A program made the position numbers and the translations under genes. A DNA stretch of 64,000 bases, taken from Kingdonia uniflora. Its lineage: Eukaryota; Streptophyta; Magnoliopsida; Ranunculales; Circaeasteraceae. The notes under the pieces were generated by a model. The model was not told where the DNA came from and did no database searches. It was given only the letters and a program-made list of their open reading frames with translations. The stretch spans positions 2,299,501 through 2,363,500 of the forward strand of contig JACGCM010001011.1 in NCBI GenBank assembly GCA_014058105.1, read 5' to 3'. Shown in pieces: positions 31,785 through 43,558 of this stretch (position 1 is its first letter; every line of letters starts with the position of its first letter).

Positions 31785-34070
31785 CAACTTTTCCATAACT
31801 TTATACTCAGCAGGCGGGATTGGTGTATCAACTTTCACTGGTAGACCTGGAATAAGCTCATCTAATATTTACTCAGAAAGAATACCATCGGGAATGGTCA
31901 CCAATGGAGCTTCAGGTTCTTCAGGCGCCTCAGGTGCTTCAGGAACTTCGTCATTCGCATCTGAATCCAGGAAAAATTGATTGCCAACAACAGCCAAATG
32001 TTTATTATATTCTTTTCTCTCCTCCAACACCTCGAACTGTACAACAAAATTGGTCTTCATCCGCTTGAGAGAGCCGAGATTGACTCGGTCACCTTCAGCC
32101 CTCACCTCATCGAGGACTATGGTATGCTCCACCTCTATTTCTCTCAGAGATGCAAGAATCTATTCATAAACATCCTCCTCAAAGTTTATTTTCTGCATGG
32201 TCAGAACCTCCTCTCTCTCTTTAGCTAGATCGGCCCATATTAGCTTGATCTCTTTTTTCTTTTCCATATCCCAGGCCATCTTCGCCTTGCAAATGGCAGT
32301 ATCCTTCACCTTATTAGCCCCACTATTCTACTTCTCAACCTTTACCTTCAGGCTTTCTTTCTCCTAGATCAAATCCCCTTTCTTTTTTACCAGCTCCTTC
32401 TCGATATTCTTATATGTGTGAAGCTGATTTGCCAGAGTACCAGCACCAAAAATACGAAGTTTGGCCTCAATCAATATCTTTTTGATATGCATTATAGTCA
32501 TAATATGAGTTTTTGAATGAGGGACCCAATTCGTTAATCGAAGCAAAGCTGAGAAATGCCTAACCTTGTTCATATTTCGATGGCCTTCAATAAAAAATGA
32601 TGATATACTTTCTGCCCCCACCAGGCAGTCAACAAACTTCTCCAAGAGCAAAGTCGCCCAAGTAACATGCGACTCCATGGTCCGTTGGACCTCAGTATCA
32701 GACTCCTCGACGAGTTGCTTCTTCATCGACACCGAGCCCACCTTCTTCTTCGGCAACAAGTAAGTGGCCACTTTGGGGAGTCGACCATCTACAAATCCTG
32801 ATGCTGGAACATCCACCTTCTCTCCCTCCTTCGTAAAAGATTGCTGAGATAACCTCTTCGGTACAGGAGCTGGAGGGGTAAGTTGGATGCTAGCCCTCCT
32901 CTTTGTTCTATTCCTGAAGGTCTCAATCAGAAGAGCTACCCTCTCTGTAGTAGTGGTATCCATGGTGTACCCACTCAATGAAGGATTCGCAAGGGATAAG
33001 CTTGAATCTGCACCTCTCTTGTTCCTGGCTAACATTTTTCTGTCGATAACAGGAATTTCAGTTCCTTTCACTCGAAAAAGACCATCCACTTTCTCTTAAT
33101 CAATAACCAACTTGTTGATCACACCAAAAAGTAACCTTTCCTAACGTTGTACAACTTTTCAACAATAGTTAAACTTCGGTCAATCTCTTTCAAAGCTACA
33201 CGAAGCGAACAACAAACATTAGACACAAATTTCAATCGTAAGCAACAAGATAAAACTTTGATATACAAATTACCTAACCACAAGCCTAGGTAGAAAGTCT
33301 TTCCTTTCAGAAGCTCTCCTGGATTTTTCTTATTGAACTCGCTGTCTCTAGAAATGAGAAGGCAATTTTACAGTATTGTCCTCCCGTTGATACCATTTCA
33401 TAAAACAGGGGTCTCTTCTGGAACCTCGACAAGTATCTGTACTCTATCTTCCGCAGATTTTATTTCAGTATGTAGTACACACATAGATCATCCACAATAA
33501 TAAGCTCTTCCCCTCTCTCCTTTAATCGACTATTGATCACTCCCATTACATGAAAGATACCATACACATTGGGGCTAAACTGACCAGGCGCTACATCAAA
33601 AGAGTTCAACAACCTCTTTTGGTTAGCTTGAAGAAGTAGCTTTATACCATTTCTTATCTATTCTCAATGGACAAGAATATCATCCAAAGTAATCTCTAGG
33701 TTTATTATCTCATAATGGTATTCCTCAAACCTAATATCCTTGGGAATACCATACTTCACTTTGAAAGTCAAAATTTTACTTATTTCAGGGCCCTCAATAT
33801 TTTCTTCTCCACCATCACCACTTTCTCGATCACTTGCCTACGGTTCATGATCCACGTCTATCTCGGTATCCTCCTCGTCAGATACTTTCACCACCCTGGG
33901 TGCAACTTTAAATTGGTCGACACTCGCCACATCCACGCTACTCGAACCAACCCTATAACTCCCCCTCTAACTTTTGGACACATGTTATGGCATAAATTAA
34001 AAGAGGTTCAGCGTCTATGAGGTTGGCAAAGATTCCTTCTTTATCATCATTTAGGATAGGTTCAGCCATT
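31785..34070 (-). pseudogene. Antisense ORF between integrase and 3' LTR, copy D
   Basis: A chain of minus-strand frames runs opposite to the element. It begins MAEPILNDDKEGIFANLIDA at 34070. A middle part reads [20 protein letters not shown] and [19 protein letters not shown]. Then comes a 241-residue frame (33089-32364) rich in basic residues, and last a coiled-coil-like part (32132-31869) ending in an EAPEAPEEPEAP repeat. The order resembles the putative-plant-transposon (PF04195-like) antisense proteins known in Tat elements. A possible 78-bp intron lies at 33196-33273 (GTAATTTG...GTGTAG). Several stops and shifts break it. Confidence 0.6.
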
Positions 34071-36465
34071 TTTATGAACCTAAAAATTAGATTATCTTTT
34101 TTCAGTTAGTAAATCATATCTGATACATTATATACGCTCATATGCTGATATTCATATTGTTATCAAGTTTAATCTCTAACACATCATTCTTTATATTACT
34201 ATCTGAGTACACATTTACTGTTTTCAGTTCTCGATACTGGATTTATTTGATATTTTTTCTAAAGTCCTAACATTGACAATTATATCTATCTGTCACTAAC
34301 ATCTTCTAATCGAAGTACACGACTACTAGCTTCTTGAAGAAACTTTGGCAAGACCATGATTCCCGCCAAAGCAAGCTGAGTTCAAAAATTTCGAATTTAC
34401 GCTCTTTCCGGCGTAAAATCCGATCCATTTCACAGGAAATCCGGTGCTCCAACTGCCAAACCTCATCCCATATCATAAATCACAACAAAACACCCAAAGT
34501 CATGCCGTAATCACAGTGACGTCTAAAACTCAATCTCTCCCCTCGTCATTATTTCTTTCCGCCATCCCCTCTCTTCAAAACATCCCTTAATCCTTTTCGA
34601 CCCCATTACTCCATCAGTCGCACCACCAATAATCCCTATCACAGACAATTTGACAAAATCCCTAGCACAATATTTTTCTAATTACTTCCACTACACACAT
34701 CCAAACTACAATTCCTTCCAACACTATCTCCACCACGTTTATATTTACAAAGGGTTTCTACAGTAAGCGTAATATTCAACAAACAAGCAAGTTCAAGAAA
34801 TATTTTAAAAAATAGTCACTAACCTTGGAGTCGCGCTGCTTCGGTATCCCTTTGCTATTCAAATTTTGCCCTCTCAATCAAAACAGTAATCTCCTCCTTC
34901 CCAATAGTTGACAACAACGCAAGAGATGAGCGAAGAGATTCAACACTTGCAGAAAAATTCTTAGAATTAGTGGTGTGTAAACAGTCGCCAACCACGGGGC
35001 TATTTATTGTCTCCACACAATTGTTCGTTGCACCCCTTCTTGACCGTTCGAGTACTTGAGTGTTGCGCCTTGGTAACCTCTTCTCAAAGTCTTTAATCCT
35101 TCACCTCCTAAATGCCAACATGCCCATGCATTGCTTCTCCAACCCTTCCATATATCCTTTTAACTCCTCTGATTTATCCATCCTCGGGAAAGTAACTTTT
35201 ATGCCATCAAACAGAGATTGTTCATCTAATTCCTTCTATCTCAAAACATCACTTACCGGAGATCACCTAGCCATTTTTCTCCAATATCCTAAAAGCATCT
35301 TTCCTTATTTAATCCTCTCCTATATTCTCAGGCCAGTTGTAACAATAATTCAAATTCAAATATTATTTGACAAAACAACTACATGAATGTCGAGATATCA
35401 TAAATTCACATACCGAAGATCACAATTTTACATTATTCAAACTTCATTCATTCAACATATTACATCATATTCGAGAACATCTGTCATCATACACATCGAC
35501 AATAACATCTGATACGAATAAATTTGTTTATTTAATGACCAATGCCGTACAACTTTATTGTTTGTTACAAATCCAATTGACACTCAGTCCACTCTTTAAC
35601 CGCATCTTCTTTCTTTACCAACGCCTTGGCTTAATTCCTAATCATGCCGACACGCTCTGGAGGACTCAACCATTGCAATTGGCAGTGAAATACATACTCC
35701 TCTTCCACCTCCTTCACCTCCACTTCATTCATTTCTTCAGACTTGGGCACCAAAGGCACCAGCGATTGCCCGTTTACACAACTTTTGCTGAAATACCGAT
35801 CTAGCAACTACCAATACTTGGCATATACCCAGTTGGACAACTCCTCCTTACAAAGCTGTGCCCTCGTCTTCACCATCTTCTCAAAAATCATATGGCACCT
35901 CAATAATACAAGGGTATTTATATGAAAAAATCAGATTACCCACAAACCAATAGTCAAATGCAAAATTCACTTCACATTGGAACTCTAAACATTCTAGTCC
36001 AATCAAACCTCCGAGAGAATTGTTTACGGTCCCACACAGTCAATAAACTTTAGTTTGAGTTCTTATTACCTCGACACATTCACCTCGATATTTACCTACA
36101 GTTCAAAACAACAATCTCGACATCAACCTGACTCGACAAATTATCTTCAGATAATAGGTTTCCATATCAATCGAGATCACAACATATTTATCGATCTAAA
36201 TTCAAAACAACATTTTATTCCATAAGTAATTTGTTACATTTTACATTCGACAAATTTTTCCTTTGATTACATCAGTGCTCATTCTACTGTTACTGTACAT
36301 CCTAAGTGTGCCATAGCCACCGGTGAAGCAAACATAACCACACCTTCCTCTTCTGAAACCACCACCATCTCACAACCCCAAGGGATTATAGAGACGACAG
36401 CGTCCAGAAAAGCCCCCATAGGTAGATCTCCCCGCCACATCTTTATTCTCTACTTAAGCGACGAC
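34071..36465. other. Spacer between the antisense ORFs of copy D
   Basis: 2.4 kb, probably leader and promoter DNA for the antisense unit plus decayed sequence. Plus-strand frames here (for example 35060-35386) have no recognisable domain. Confidence 0.4.
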
Positions 36466-36720
36466 CTATTTACGTAGACACTTGATATGTTCTGAGCCCG
36501 TCATCAACACTAAGTAAAACTGACACTTAAAAAAGCACTCCGTTTTGGCAATCTTCGCCTCTTCCTCCGTTAATTCTACAAATCTCACCATCGTTGGCTT
36601 CTGATAATAAGAAAATTGGGACTGGTGGTCAAAATAATACTCCTTTAACTCCTCATATTTGACATCCACGCGCTCTAAAAACTCATTATGCAGTGCCTGA
36701 AACTGCATCGTCACCATCAC
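36466..36720 (-). CDS. Small antisense ORF near the 3' LTR, copy D
   Basis: 84 residues, acidic, with the phrase KYEELKEYYF and a tail VRFVELTEEEAKIAKTECFF. A weakly similar product (YEELFREV ... VVRLIAEEEIEEE ... LRCFMC) is encoded at 63708-63986 in the sister element, also on the minus strand. Function unknown. Confidence 0.4.
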   Translation of the reverse strand: MMVTMQFQALHNEFLERVDVKYEELKEYYFDHQSQFSYYQKPTMVRFVELTEEEAKIAKTECFFKCQFYLVLMTGSEHIKCLRK

Positions 36721-36954
36721 GGCCTCTTTACCTTCACAAACTACCGAACAACTTCTCCTTCTTTCTCAATCTATTTATAGCTCACCTTCACAGAAACCAC
36801 AGTCAAATGACCTGCCATAAATGCTCCACGAGAATATGCGTGACCAGATTCATTTGACTTTCACCTCCGAAATGATAGAATACAAACTTCTACATCAATC
36901 GACAACCTGTTCCATCCAATGTTCTTCTCAACGCAACAGCAAGTAATTATGTTA

Positions 36955-36967
36955 AGAATGGGGAGAT
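36955..36967 (+). promoter_or_regulatory. Polypurine tract of copy D
   Basis: AGAATGGGGAGAT directly precedes the 3' LTR start and is the expected plus-strand primer. Confidence 0.7.
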
Positions 36968-37442
36968 TGTAGCAGCATATTTCCTAGATTCGACAAAGAG
37001 AAGCCAACAGAACTTAGTCGAAGACAGTCCATCATTCGAGAAGATGTCACATCACTGACAATAGTTCTTGACCCACCAAAGTAGCTGTTATGATTGGTTA
37101 AATAGATCCATTGTAGAGAGATCCGCAAAATTTTCCCACTACCCACCAAAACAGGAAACTATTTTCTATTTGTAACTGCCTGTATCTACTATAAATACAG
37201 GTACAGAATGTATTATTCCGATCCGAAACTCTATTGTTCATACATTCTTACTTTTTTACAAAATAGTAATTTTAATAAACTAGCAAACTATTAGATTTTG
37301 TACCAAAACCCTCCTCGAGGTCATGGTTTTTCTTTGATTTTACTAAGTTTCCACGTAAAATCCTGTGTGTTTAAGCTTATTATTGTATAATCATTACTAA
37401 AGTATTGGCAAAGATTATCCTCCCAGAAAACACGCCATTACA
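36968..37442 (+). repeat. 3' LTR of copy D
   Basis: 475 bp, the same length as the 5' LTR, ending CACGCCATTACA before GGTCC. The two copies differ at several percent of sites by eye. The TATA box at 37190-37197 is kept. Confidence 0.9.
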
Positions 37443-37530
37443 GGTCCCATGGCCAATATAAAATGAAGAATGTCTAGTTGTAATATTATAACTAAACTTA
37501 ATATACGTTTACTTATACAAATATTAAAAA

Positions 37531-37978
37531 TTGAGAATAATCTCCATTTTCATTTACTACAAACTCATCTTAAAGGATTCAATCTCTAATATTCTCATGC
37601 CCGTTGGTGTCTACGATGTACTGTCAAAGAGATTCTTCTTCATTCATGCATTTGATATCATTGGAATTCCCTCTATTATCTCATGGGTGTTTCTCCACTT
37701 CCTCGAGGATGATGTGGGACTGCTTGAGCAAAAACTCTCTGGACTACCGAGAAAATTTCTTTACAAAGACCTCAAAATGATGACCAATAGGTTCTGAGAT
37801 AAGCTTGGCAGTGGAAAGTCAGGTTCAGTTTCCTTGGGCATCCTCAATGATAGGACCAAGGTTGTCGTAAAAAGAGTTAAAAGGGCAATATTTGGGGAGC
37901 ATGAATTCCGAGTTGAAATTTCCACAATTGCAAGTGTACGACATCATCATCTTGTCGTCTTCTCGGATATGCAACTAT
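37531..37978 (+). pseudogene. Receptor-like kinase pseudogene, truncated
   Basis: This aligns with residues about 60-185 of the kinase at 48676-49983. A membrane-like stretch (FFFIHAFDIIGIPSIISWVF) is followed by LSGLPRKFLYKDLKMMTNRF, a stop, then DKLGSGKSGSVSLGILND (glycine loop), VVVKRVKRA with the ATP Lys, and ISTIASVRHHHLVVF, where it ends. The catalytic half is absent. The big gypsy element sits only 88 bp upstream and may have destroyed the promoter and first part. Confidence 0.85.
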
Positions 37979-39249
37979 AGTCAACACACAAGGACAAACA
38001 ATTTTAGCCCTGTGGGAGACCTTTCTCAGAAAAAAAACATACAGGTCGTTATTGAATCCTTGATAACTAAAATCTACTATAATTTTTTTTTACAAGAATC
38101 TAAATCACTTATAGAATCGATAAGTACATCCTGTGGTTACCTATCTTCAATCACAATTCTCGCAATCAATAGTTCGTTTTCGCAATGCCCTTCATTTTTG
38201 CAACACCACGATTCAGTTTACGTACCAAAGCTTTCAAAGCTCGAATCTCTCAAGTTCTCAAATTACAAAGTTGAAATTAGCTTAATGCAATTATAAATCG
38301 ATTCAACTTGAGGGTTAATTCTTGTTGAATCTCTCCCTGAATTCCCTCTTATCTTAAAATATCCCAAGCCCTAAATTTCATTTTTGGAAGAGTTGAAGTT
38401 CAAAAATAGAAAAGAAGTTTTAAAAAGAAAACAAAAAATCCCGTGCTCTGTTCGAGCAGAACAAAAGCTTATTTGAATAGAGAAGGTTTTTCCTATTCTG
38501 TTCAAACATAGCAAAAGTTTATTCAAACAGAACCAAGTCTATTTGGACAAAACAAAAGTCTATTTGAGCAGAAATGGTTCTACCAGGTCTATTTGAATAG
38601 AAAAAAATCCTCAGAAATAGAAATCTATTTTCATAAAAAAAACACAATTATTTTTGAACTTTCGTAAAATACTAAAGAGCTAGAGTATTTGAGCGACAAT
38701 GTAGAAAATTAACATACTCATTTAGTATCAGTTCAGCTATAGTCGTTTCATGTGTATTCTCTGATGATGAATAACCACGAGATAGTACTGACACCTATTT
38801 TAGACATGAAATAAAACTAGTACGAATTATGAATGTTTAACTTTCCCCTTTTGGTTTATTTTATGGTAAAACTACGACTATAAGAAAGAAAAAATTTCAA
38901 CATGATAGATTAACTCAATTATTGAACCTCCATGCTCGTAGCCACTCTTTCCTCCTATATAACCTGCTCTTTAATCCCTACACATTAAACAAGATATATC
39001 ACGAAACCATTCAAAAATAAGGAATCTAAAAAAATTCATAACTTGCTTGACTTACCTGTCCATATTATTTCTCCTCCTTTTTGTCACAGATGAACAAAGG
39101 GTAAATAGAAAGAAATATAACTAAAACAATATCAGCTTAAAAAAGTACTAGTAATTTCCCCGTAAAAATAAGATCATCTCCCCCTCAAAATAATGGTGAC
39201 CCCAGTTATAATACAAACACACACAAAATTCAAAAATTAATGGCACAGA
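37979..39249. other. Unassigned spacer with short TCTATTTGAACAGA-like repeats
   Basis: 1.27 kb, AT-rich. At 38440-38620 there are about seven loose copies of a TCTATTTGAACAGAACAAAAG-like unit. These recall the variable part of the TTCGAA-rich LTRs, but no LTR ends are present. Confidence 0.45.
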
Positions 39250-40460
39250 TAATCCACAATCAAATTAGAGACTACCTTTAAACGAAGAATTAATCAATGA
39301 ACACAAATTTTGTGGGTTAAATTTCCCAAGAAGAACTTCAATTGCTCAATTGATTAATTACAATGAATTACTATTTCAAAAGCATTTAACCTCTCTAGAT
39401 CCTTATTTTGATATGTTTAGGTCCCTTTTACTTTGCCTTGCCTGGCCCTTTTTAAATGTTACAAATTTTATAGTTACAATATAGGAAAAAAATGTCCTTA
39501 AAAGACATAATAATGGGACTAGGCGGGTTTATGTTAAACCAAATAATTCGCTATTCGAATAGATGACTCAGAACCTATTATGTTTGAACAGAGTCTAGCT
39601 CTATTCGAATAAAAGATTTAGATGGGATCGGTTTGATCCAGGAAGATATAAAGATCAAACCCCTTAAAAAGATGCCAACTCGTTCAAACGACCCTTGGAG
39701 TGGTTCGAATGAGATATGTGGAAAACAAGCCAATTATGTCTGCCTCGTTTAGGAGGCTTAAATTGGTAAGTCATTTGAATGACATTTGGAGTCGTTCGAA
39801 TGACGGGTTTCCTTGAAGACCAATTATGACAACATCGCTTTCTAAGCTTAAATTGGCAAGTTCTTCGAACAACATTTGGGTTCGTTTGAGCAACTGGGTT
39901 CCCTGAAGACCAATTATGACTGCCTCGATTTCTAGGCTTAATTGAGCTAGACTTTCGATTGACCCATGGGTTTGTTCAAACGACTATCGTGTTTCCTTTC
40001 ATGGTTTAATGCATTTAAGGGCATAATGGTCATATTTTGTAACTAGGGAACTTGCAACCCTCATAAAGGAGCAAGGCTAGGCAAGATGAAAGGAATCCAA
40101 GTTTTATAATCTAAACTTAGGGTTTGAAGATGAATTCAATTAGAATCAATCCATTGAGCAATTGAAGCTCTTAAAGGGAAATTCTCCCACTAAATTGTGT
40201 TCTTCATTTAGTAAATTTAATTAGGAAGTTCTTTGATTCGATTGTGGATCACTGTCAACATAGAACTTGACTCTATTTGAATAAACCCAGAGTCGCTCGA
40301 ACGACTCCAAGTCTCATTCGAATAACTTTGGCAAATTTGCCTAAAATAATTAGTAGAACCTTGGCTTAACTTTCCTTATTTTCATTCGAATGGCTCCAAG
40401 GCTCGTTCGAACGACTTGGCGGCTTTTGGAGGGGTTTAGTCTTTAGATCTACTTAGATCA
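39250..40460 (-). repeat. 3' LTR of copy E1, interrupted by another LTR
   Basis: Outer segments 39250-39633 and 40253-40460 form one reversed LTR of the TGATCTAGG...GATTA family. The middle (39634-40252) is a plus-oriented LTR of the same family. Confidence 0.75.
39634..40252 (+). repeat. Solo LTR nested in the E1 LTR
   Basis: 619 bp from TGATCCAGGAAG to GATTGTGGATCA, with three near-copies of a block containing GACCAATTATGRCWRCMTCG. No clear 5-bp duplication was found, so the way it arose is open. Confidence 0.7.
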
Positions 40461-43190
40461 TGGCTCACCCCTTTAGAACCCTTGAGCTCTTGCTCAGGCT
40501 AAAACTGGCGATGAGGGAAAGTGATCGTGCCCATTTCTCTGTTGTACCACTTCGACTTGTTGGGTAGTCGACCTTTCTTCCCAACTCTGAATGACTCAAT
40601 ACTACCCCGTCATGTAGCAGTAGCCTTATTCGCTAGAATAATGTCCTCCTGCAATATATTTTCTTTTTCCATCCATAAGTCATTAACTGACGGTATGCGA
40701 GTGTCGATTGTAGAGTCTTTATCTAGGAAAGACGGCTCTAAGAGTTTTAAATGCTTGGCATTAATCACCGTATACATATTCATAAATGGCAATAAATTAA
40801 TATAATTGGAATACGTTATCACCATTCTTCTTGAGTATAGTAAAGGACAATAACGGATAGGCTTAAGGTTATTACCATCTACCTTTAGTCGTTCCTTAAC
40901 CAAATGTAACCAAACTATATTGCCCTCTTGAAAAGTACGTTCAACCCGATACATATCGTGTCGAGCCTTATACTTTGCTTGAGTCTTCTTCAATTGTACT
41001 TCAACCGCCTCCTGAACCATACTTATCTTCTCAATGAAATGCTGGACTTTAACTTGTTCATCTTTATCCTTCCTTGCCACTGCCTTATCACCAAGACTAA
41101 AGGCCATATTAAAGGGGCCTTGAACCATAAATTGCCCTGTTAAAAGTAAACTGAAGATACGGTAAAATCTTATCCCAAGTCTTAGGATACCTATAATGGA
41201 ATCCCCGTAATAAATGAACTAAAGTATGATTAACTACCTCTGTTTGCCCATCAGTATGCAGATGAAATGTGATACTTCTCTTCAACTTAGTGTCCATCAT
41301 CCCCCATAAAGATCTCCAGAAATGCCCTATAAAGTGGTTATCCCTATAAAAAATAATAGATGAAGGGAGCCCGAAATACCTCCAAATGTCTTTGAAAAAT
41401 AATCGCGTTGATCCTTTCCCAGTGATCGTCTTCTAGCATGGAATAAAAGCTATCATCTTGTTGAATCCATTAACTATCACAAACATATAATTATTCTTAT
41501 ACTTGGTTATGGGCCAACCGCCCATAAAATCAATTGATATGCTCTTCCAAGGTTGGTTAGGAACTGGTAATGGTATGTACAGTCCCAACTTACGATTGGA
41601 AGGTTATGTTGTATTGCATAAAATGCAACCACAAACCATGCGAGCTACATCCACCTACATCATCGGCTAATATATATAACACTGTAAATTTGAAAGAGTC
41701 CTCTCTACCCCAAAATGACTTGCCACCTTGGAATAATGAGCATCTCTAATCTATTGTAATGGGTCTCCACCCTCAAAAATACATAGTAAAGTTCCACTGT
41801 AAATCAAACCATCCTTCAATTCATACTTACATGACTTACCTTATAGCAATTTCTGGTGAATCACACTAAGCTCTTTGTCATCGTCATAGTCTATGACATA
41901 CTCAAACAAAACAATTGGCTGAATCAGCATAACTACCAATAAAGTGGAAATAGTTAGTAATGGGGGGGGGGGGCGAGATAGCATGTCAACCATTTTCCTG
42001 TCTACTCCCTTCTTATACTTGATAATCATGGTGAATTGTTGTAGATACGACATCCACTTCATATGGAGAGCTTGCTTTAGCTTCGACTGTGTAGCTTAAA
42101 ACAATAATGGTTTATGATTAGAATACACCACAACCTCTATCCGCAATAAGTACCTACTCCAATGCTTTACTTATTGATGTAATGCGAAGAACTCCATCCG
42201 TAATAAGGATAGTTACGTATTGCTCCTATAAACATCTCTGAATGGTATGCAACAGGCTTCCCATCTTATAACAAAATTGCCTTTAATGCATAGTCTGATG
42301 CGTCTATTTCTACCTCAAAAGGGTATTATAAATTTGGCAATGCTAATATTGGTACTTCTAAAATCTTATGCTTTAGTAATTGAAAGGTTTTCTCAAGGTG
42401 ATCTTCTCATACAAACTTTCACATGCCTTTGTCAAGGAATGCTAAGGTGCTGAAATCTGTGAAAAATGTCGAATAAACTTTCGTAAATATAGACAATAAT
42501 TTATAAAACTTTCCACTTCCGTCACTGAGCGGGGTCTAGGCCAATTAGTAATAACCGAGACCTTCCCTGAATCTACGTTAAGTTCATCTCCACCAACAAT
42601 GAACACCAAGTACACTAGGTCCTTCTTCCCAAAATCATACTTGTTCATATTGAGAAAAAGTTGTTATGATCTCAATACTTCTAATATTTTACGTATGTGC
42701 ACGAGGTGCTCCTCCCATGCCTGACTATGTATCAAGATATCATCTAAATAAACAATCATAAAATCATATATAAAAGCACGAAGTACCTCATTCATCAACC
42801 CCATAAATATCGCTAGAGCGTTGCATAATCCAAAAGGCATCACCAACCACTCGAAGAGTCCCTGCTTGGTCTTAAAAATCATTTTTTATGTATCTTCTTT
42901 TCGGATTCGAACTTGATGATAACCTGACTTAAGATTCAGCTTGGTGAAATACCGAGCCTTCTGTAACTCATCCAACAGATTGCCAATCCATGGAAGTGGA
43001 TACCAATTCTTCACAGTAATCTTGTTCAGCACCCGATAATCCACACACATTCTCCAAGTCCCATCCTTCTTCAGTAATAATAACACCATTTTGTTTGTGT
43101 AAGCAACTATGAATAGGTGCATGTGGCCAAGTAAACCTGTAAGATTGTTGCTGATCTTGAGTAAAAATAAAGAGATCATCACTAATATCG
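40461..43190 (-). pseudogene. Pol (RT, RNase H, integrase, chromodomain-like tail) of copy E1
   Basis: Reading right to left: the reverse transcriptase opens with [20 protein letters not shown], then [31 protein letters not shown] and the intact catalytic box VYLDDIL. RNase H shows GVDRKMVDMLSRPPPP (42062-41841). The integrase core is seen in HTDGQTEVVNHTLVHLLRGF, and its C-terminus at 41128-40610 contains YKARHDMYRVERTFQEGNIV. The last part (EDIILANKATATRRGSIESF ... KSKWYNREM) resembles a chromodomain. Frameshifts divide the frames. A 12-base G run (41962-41973) encodes the prolines. Confidence 0.85.
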
Positions 43191-43199
43191 TTGCGCTTA

Positions 43200-43290
43200 T
43201 AAAAGTGAGTTTCTACAATGGACTCTCAAAGAGTTTCTTCTTCATCCGTGATCCGTGCATCATGTAATGCAAAATCTTTTTTAATCCTCA
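43200..43290 (+). pseudogene. Short fragment of a receptor-like kinase gene
   Basis: The stretch CTCTCAAAGAGTTTCTTCTT and its surroundings closely match 37615-37660 of the kinase pseudogene (LSKRFFFI region). Only 50-90 bp are left, next to the broken end of E1. Confidence 0.5.
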
Positions 43291-43553
43291 AATGTGTATT
43301 CCTTTTAATTTCCTTGTGATGACATGGTACAGATTGAACCTGTTTAATTTTGTATTACAATTTTTGATGTTGCGTTAAGAAAGTTTAAAACGCGTCTAGG
43401 AAGTTTGAGCTATATGCATCATATCAGAAGACGTTTTAAACATAAAAATCAAAACATTAATTTCATTATTCAGTTGATATAAAGAGTTAAAATGAAATGT
43501 GCCCCTATTGTCAAATCCAACAAAGATATACGACATAATAGTTTTATGCCATG
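43291..43553. other. Short unassigned spacer
   Basis: About 260 bp between the kinase fragment and the next element. Nothing recognised. Confidence 0.35.
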
Positions 43554-43558
43554 AGTAG

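Larger units (their letters stand above)
25154..37442 (+). mobile_element. Complete Tat-like Ty3/gypsy element (copy D)
   Basis: A 12,289-bp element between perfect GGTCC duplications (25149-25153 and 37443-37447). Both LTRs are 475 bp. The order is primer site, gag, aspartic protease, reverse transcriptase, RNase H, a second (archaeal-type) RNase H, integrase, then 5.7 kb before the polypurine tract and 3' LTR. The second RNase H and minus-strand ORFs after integrase are known marks of the plant Tat lineage. All coding parts hold stops or shifts, so it is inactive. It inserted just upstream of a kinase pseudogene. Confidence 0.9.
39250..43190 (-). mobile_element. Truncated chromovirus-type gypsy element (copy E1)
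   Basis: A minus-strand element with its 3' LTR at 39250-40460 and pol remnants up to about 43190. Gag, protease and the 5' LTR are missing. The polypurine-like AAAGGGGTGAGCCA (minus) precedes the LTR. It shares integrase C-terminus and LTR sequence with the element at 43559-48131. A second LTR of the same family has inserted in its LTR. It ends next to a kinase gene fragment. Confidence 0.8.

Noticed and set aside
38440..38620. TCTATTTGAACAGA-like repeats as a CRISPR-like or satellite array
   Set aside because: Units are degenerate with no regular spacers, and resemble the variable part of a local LTR family.
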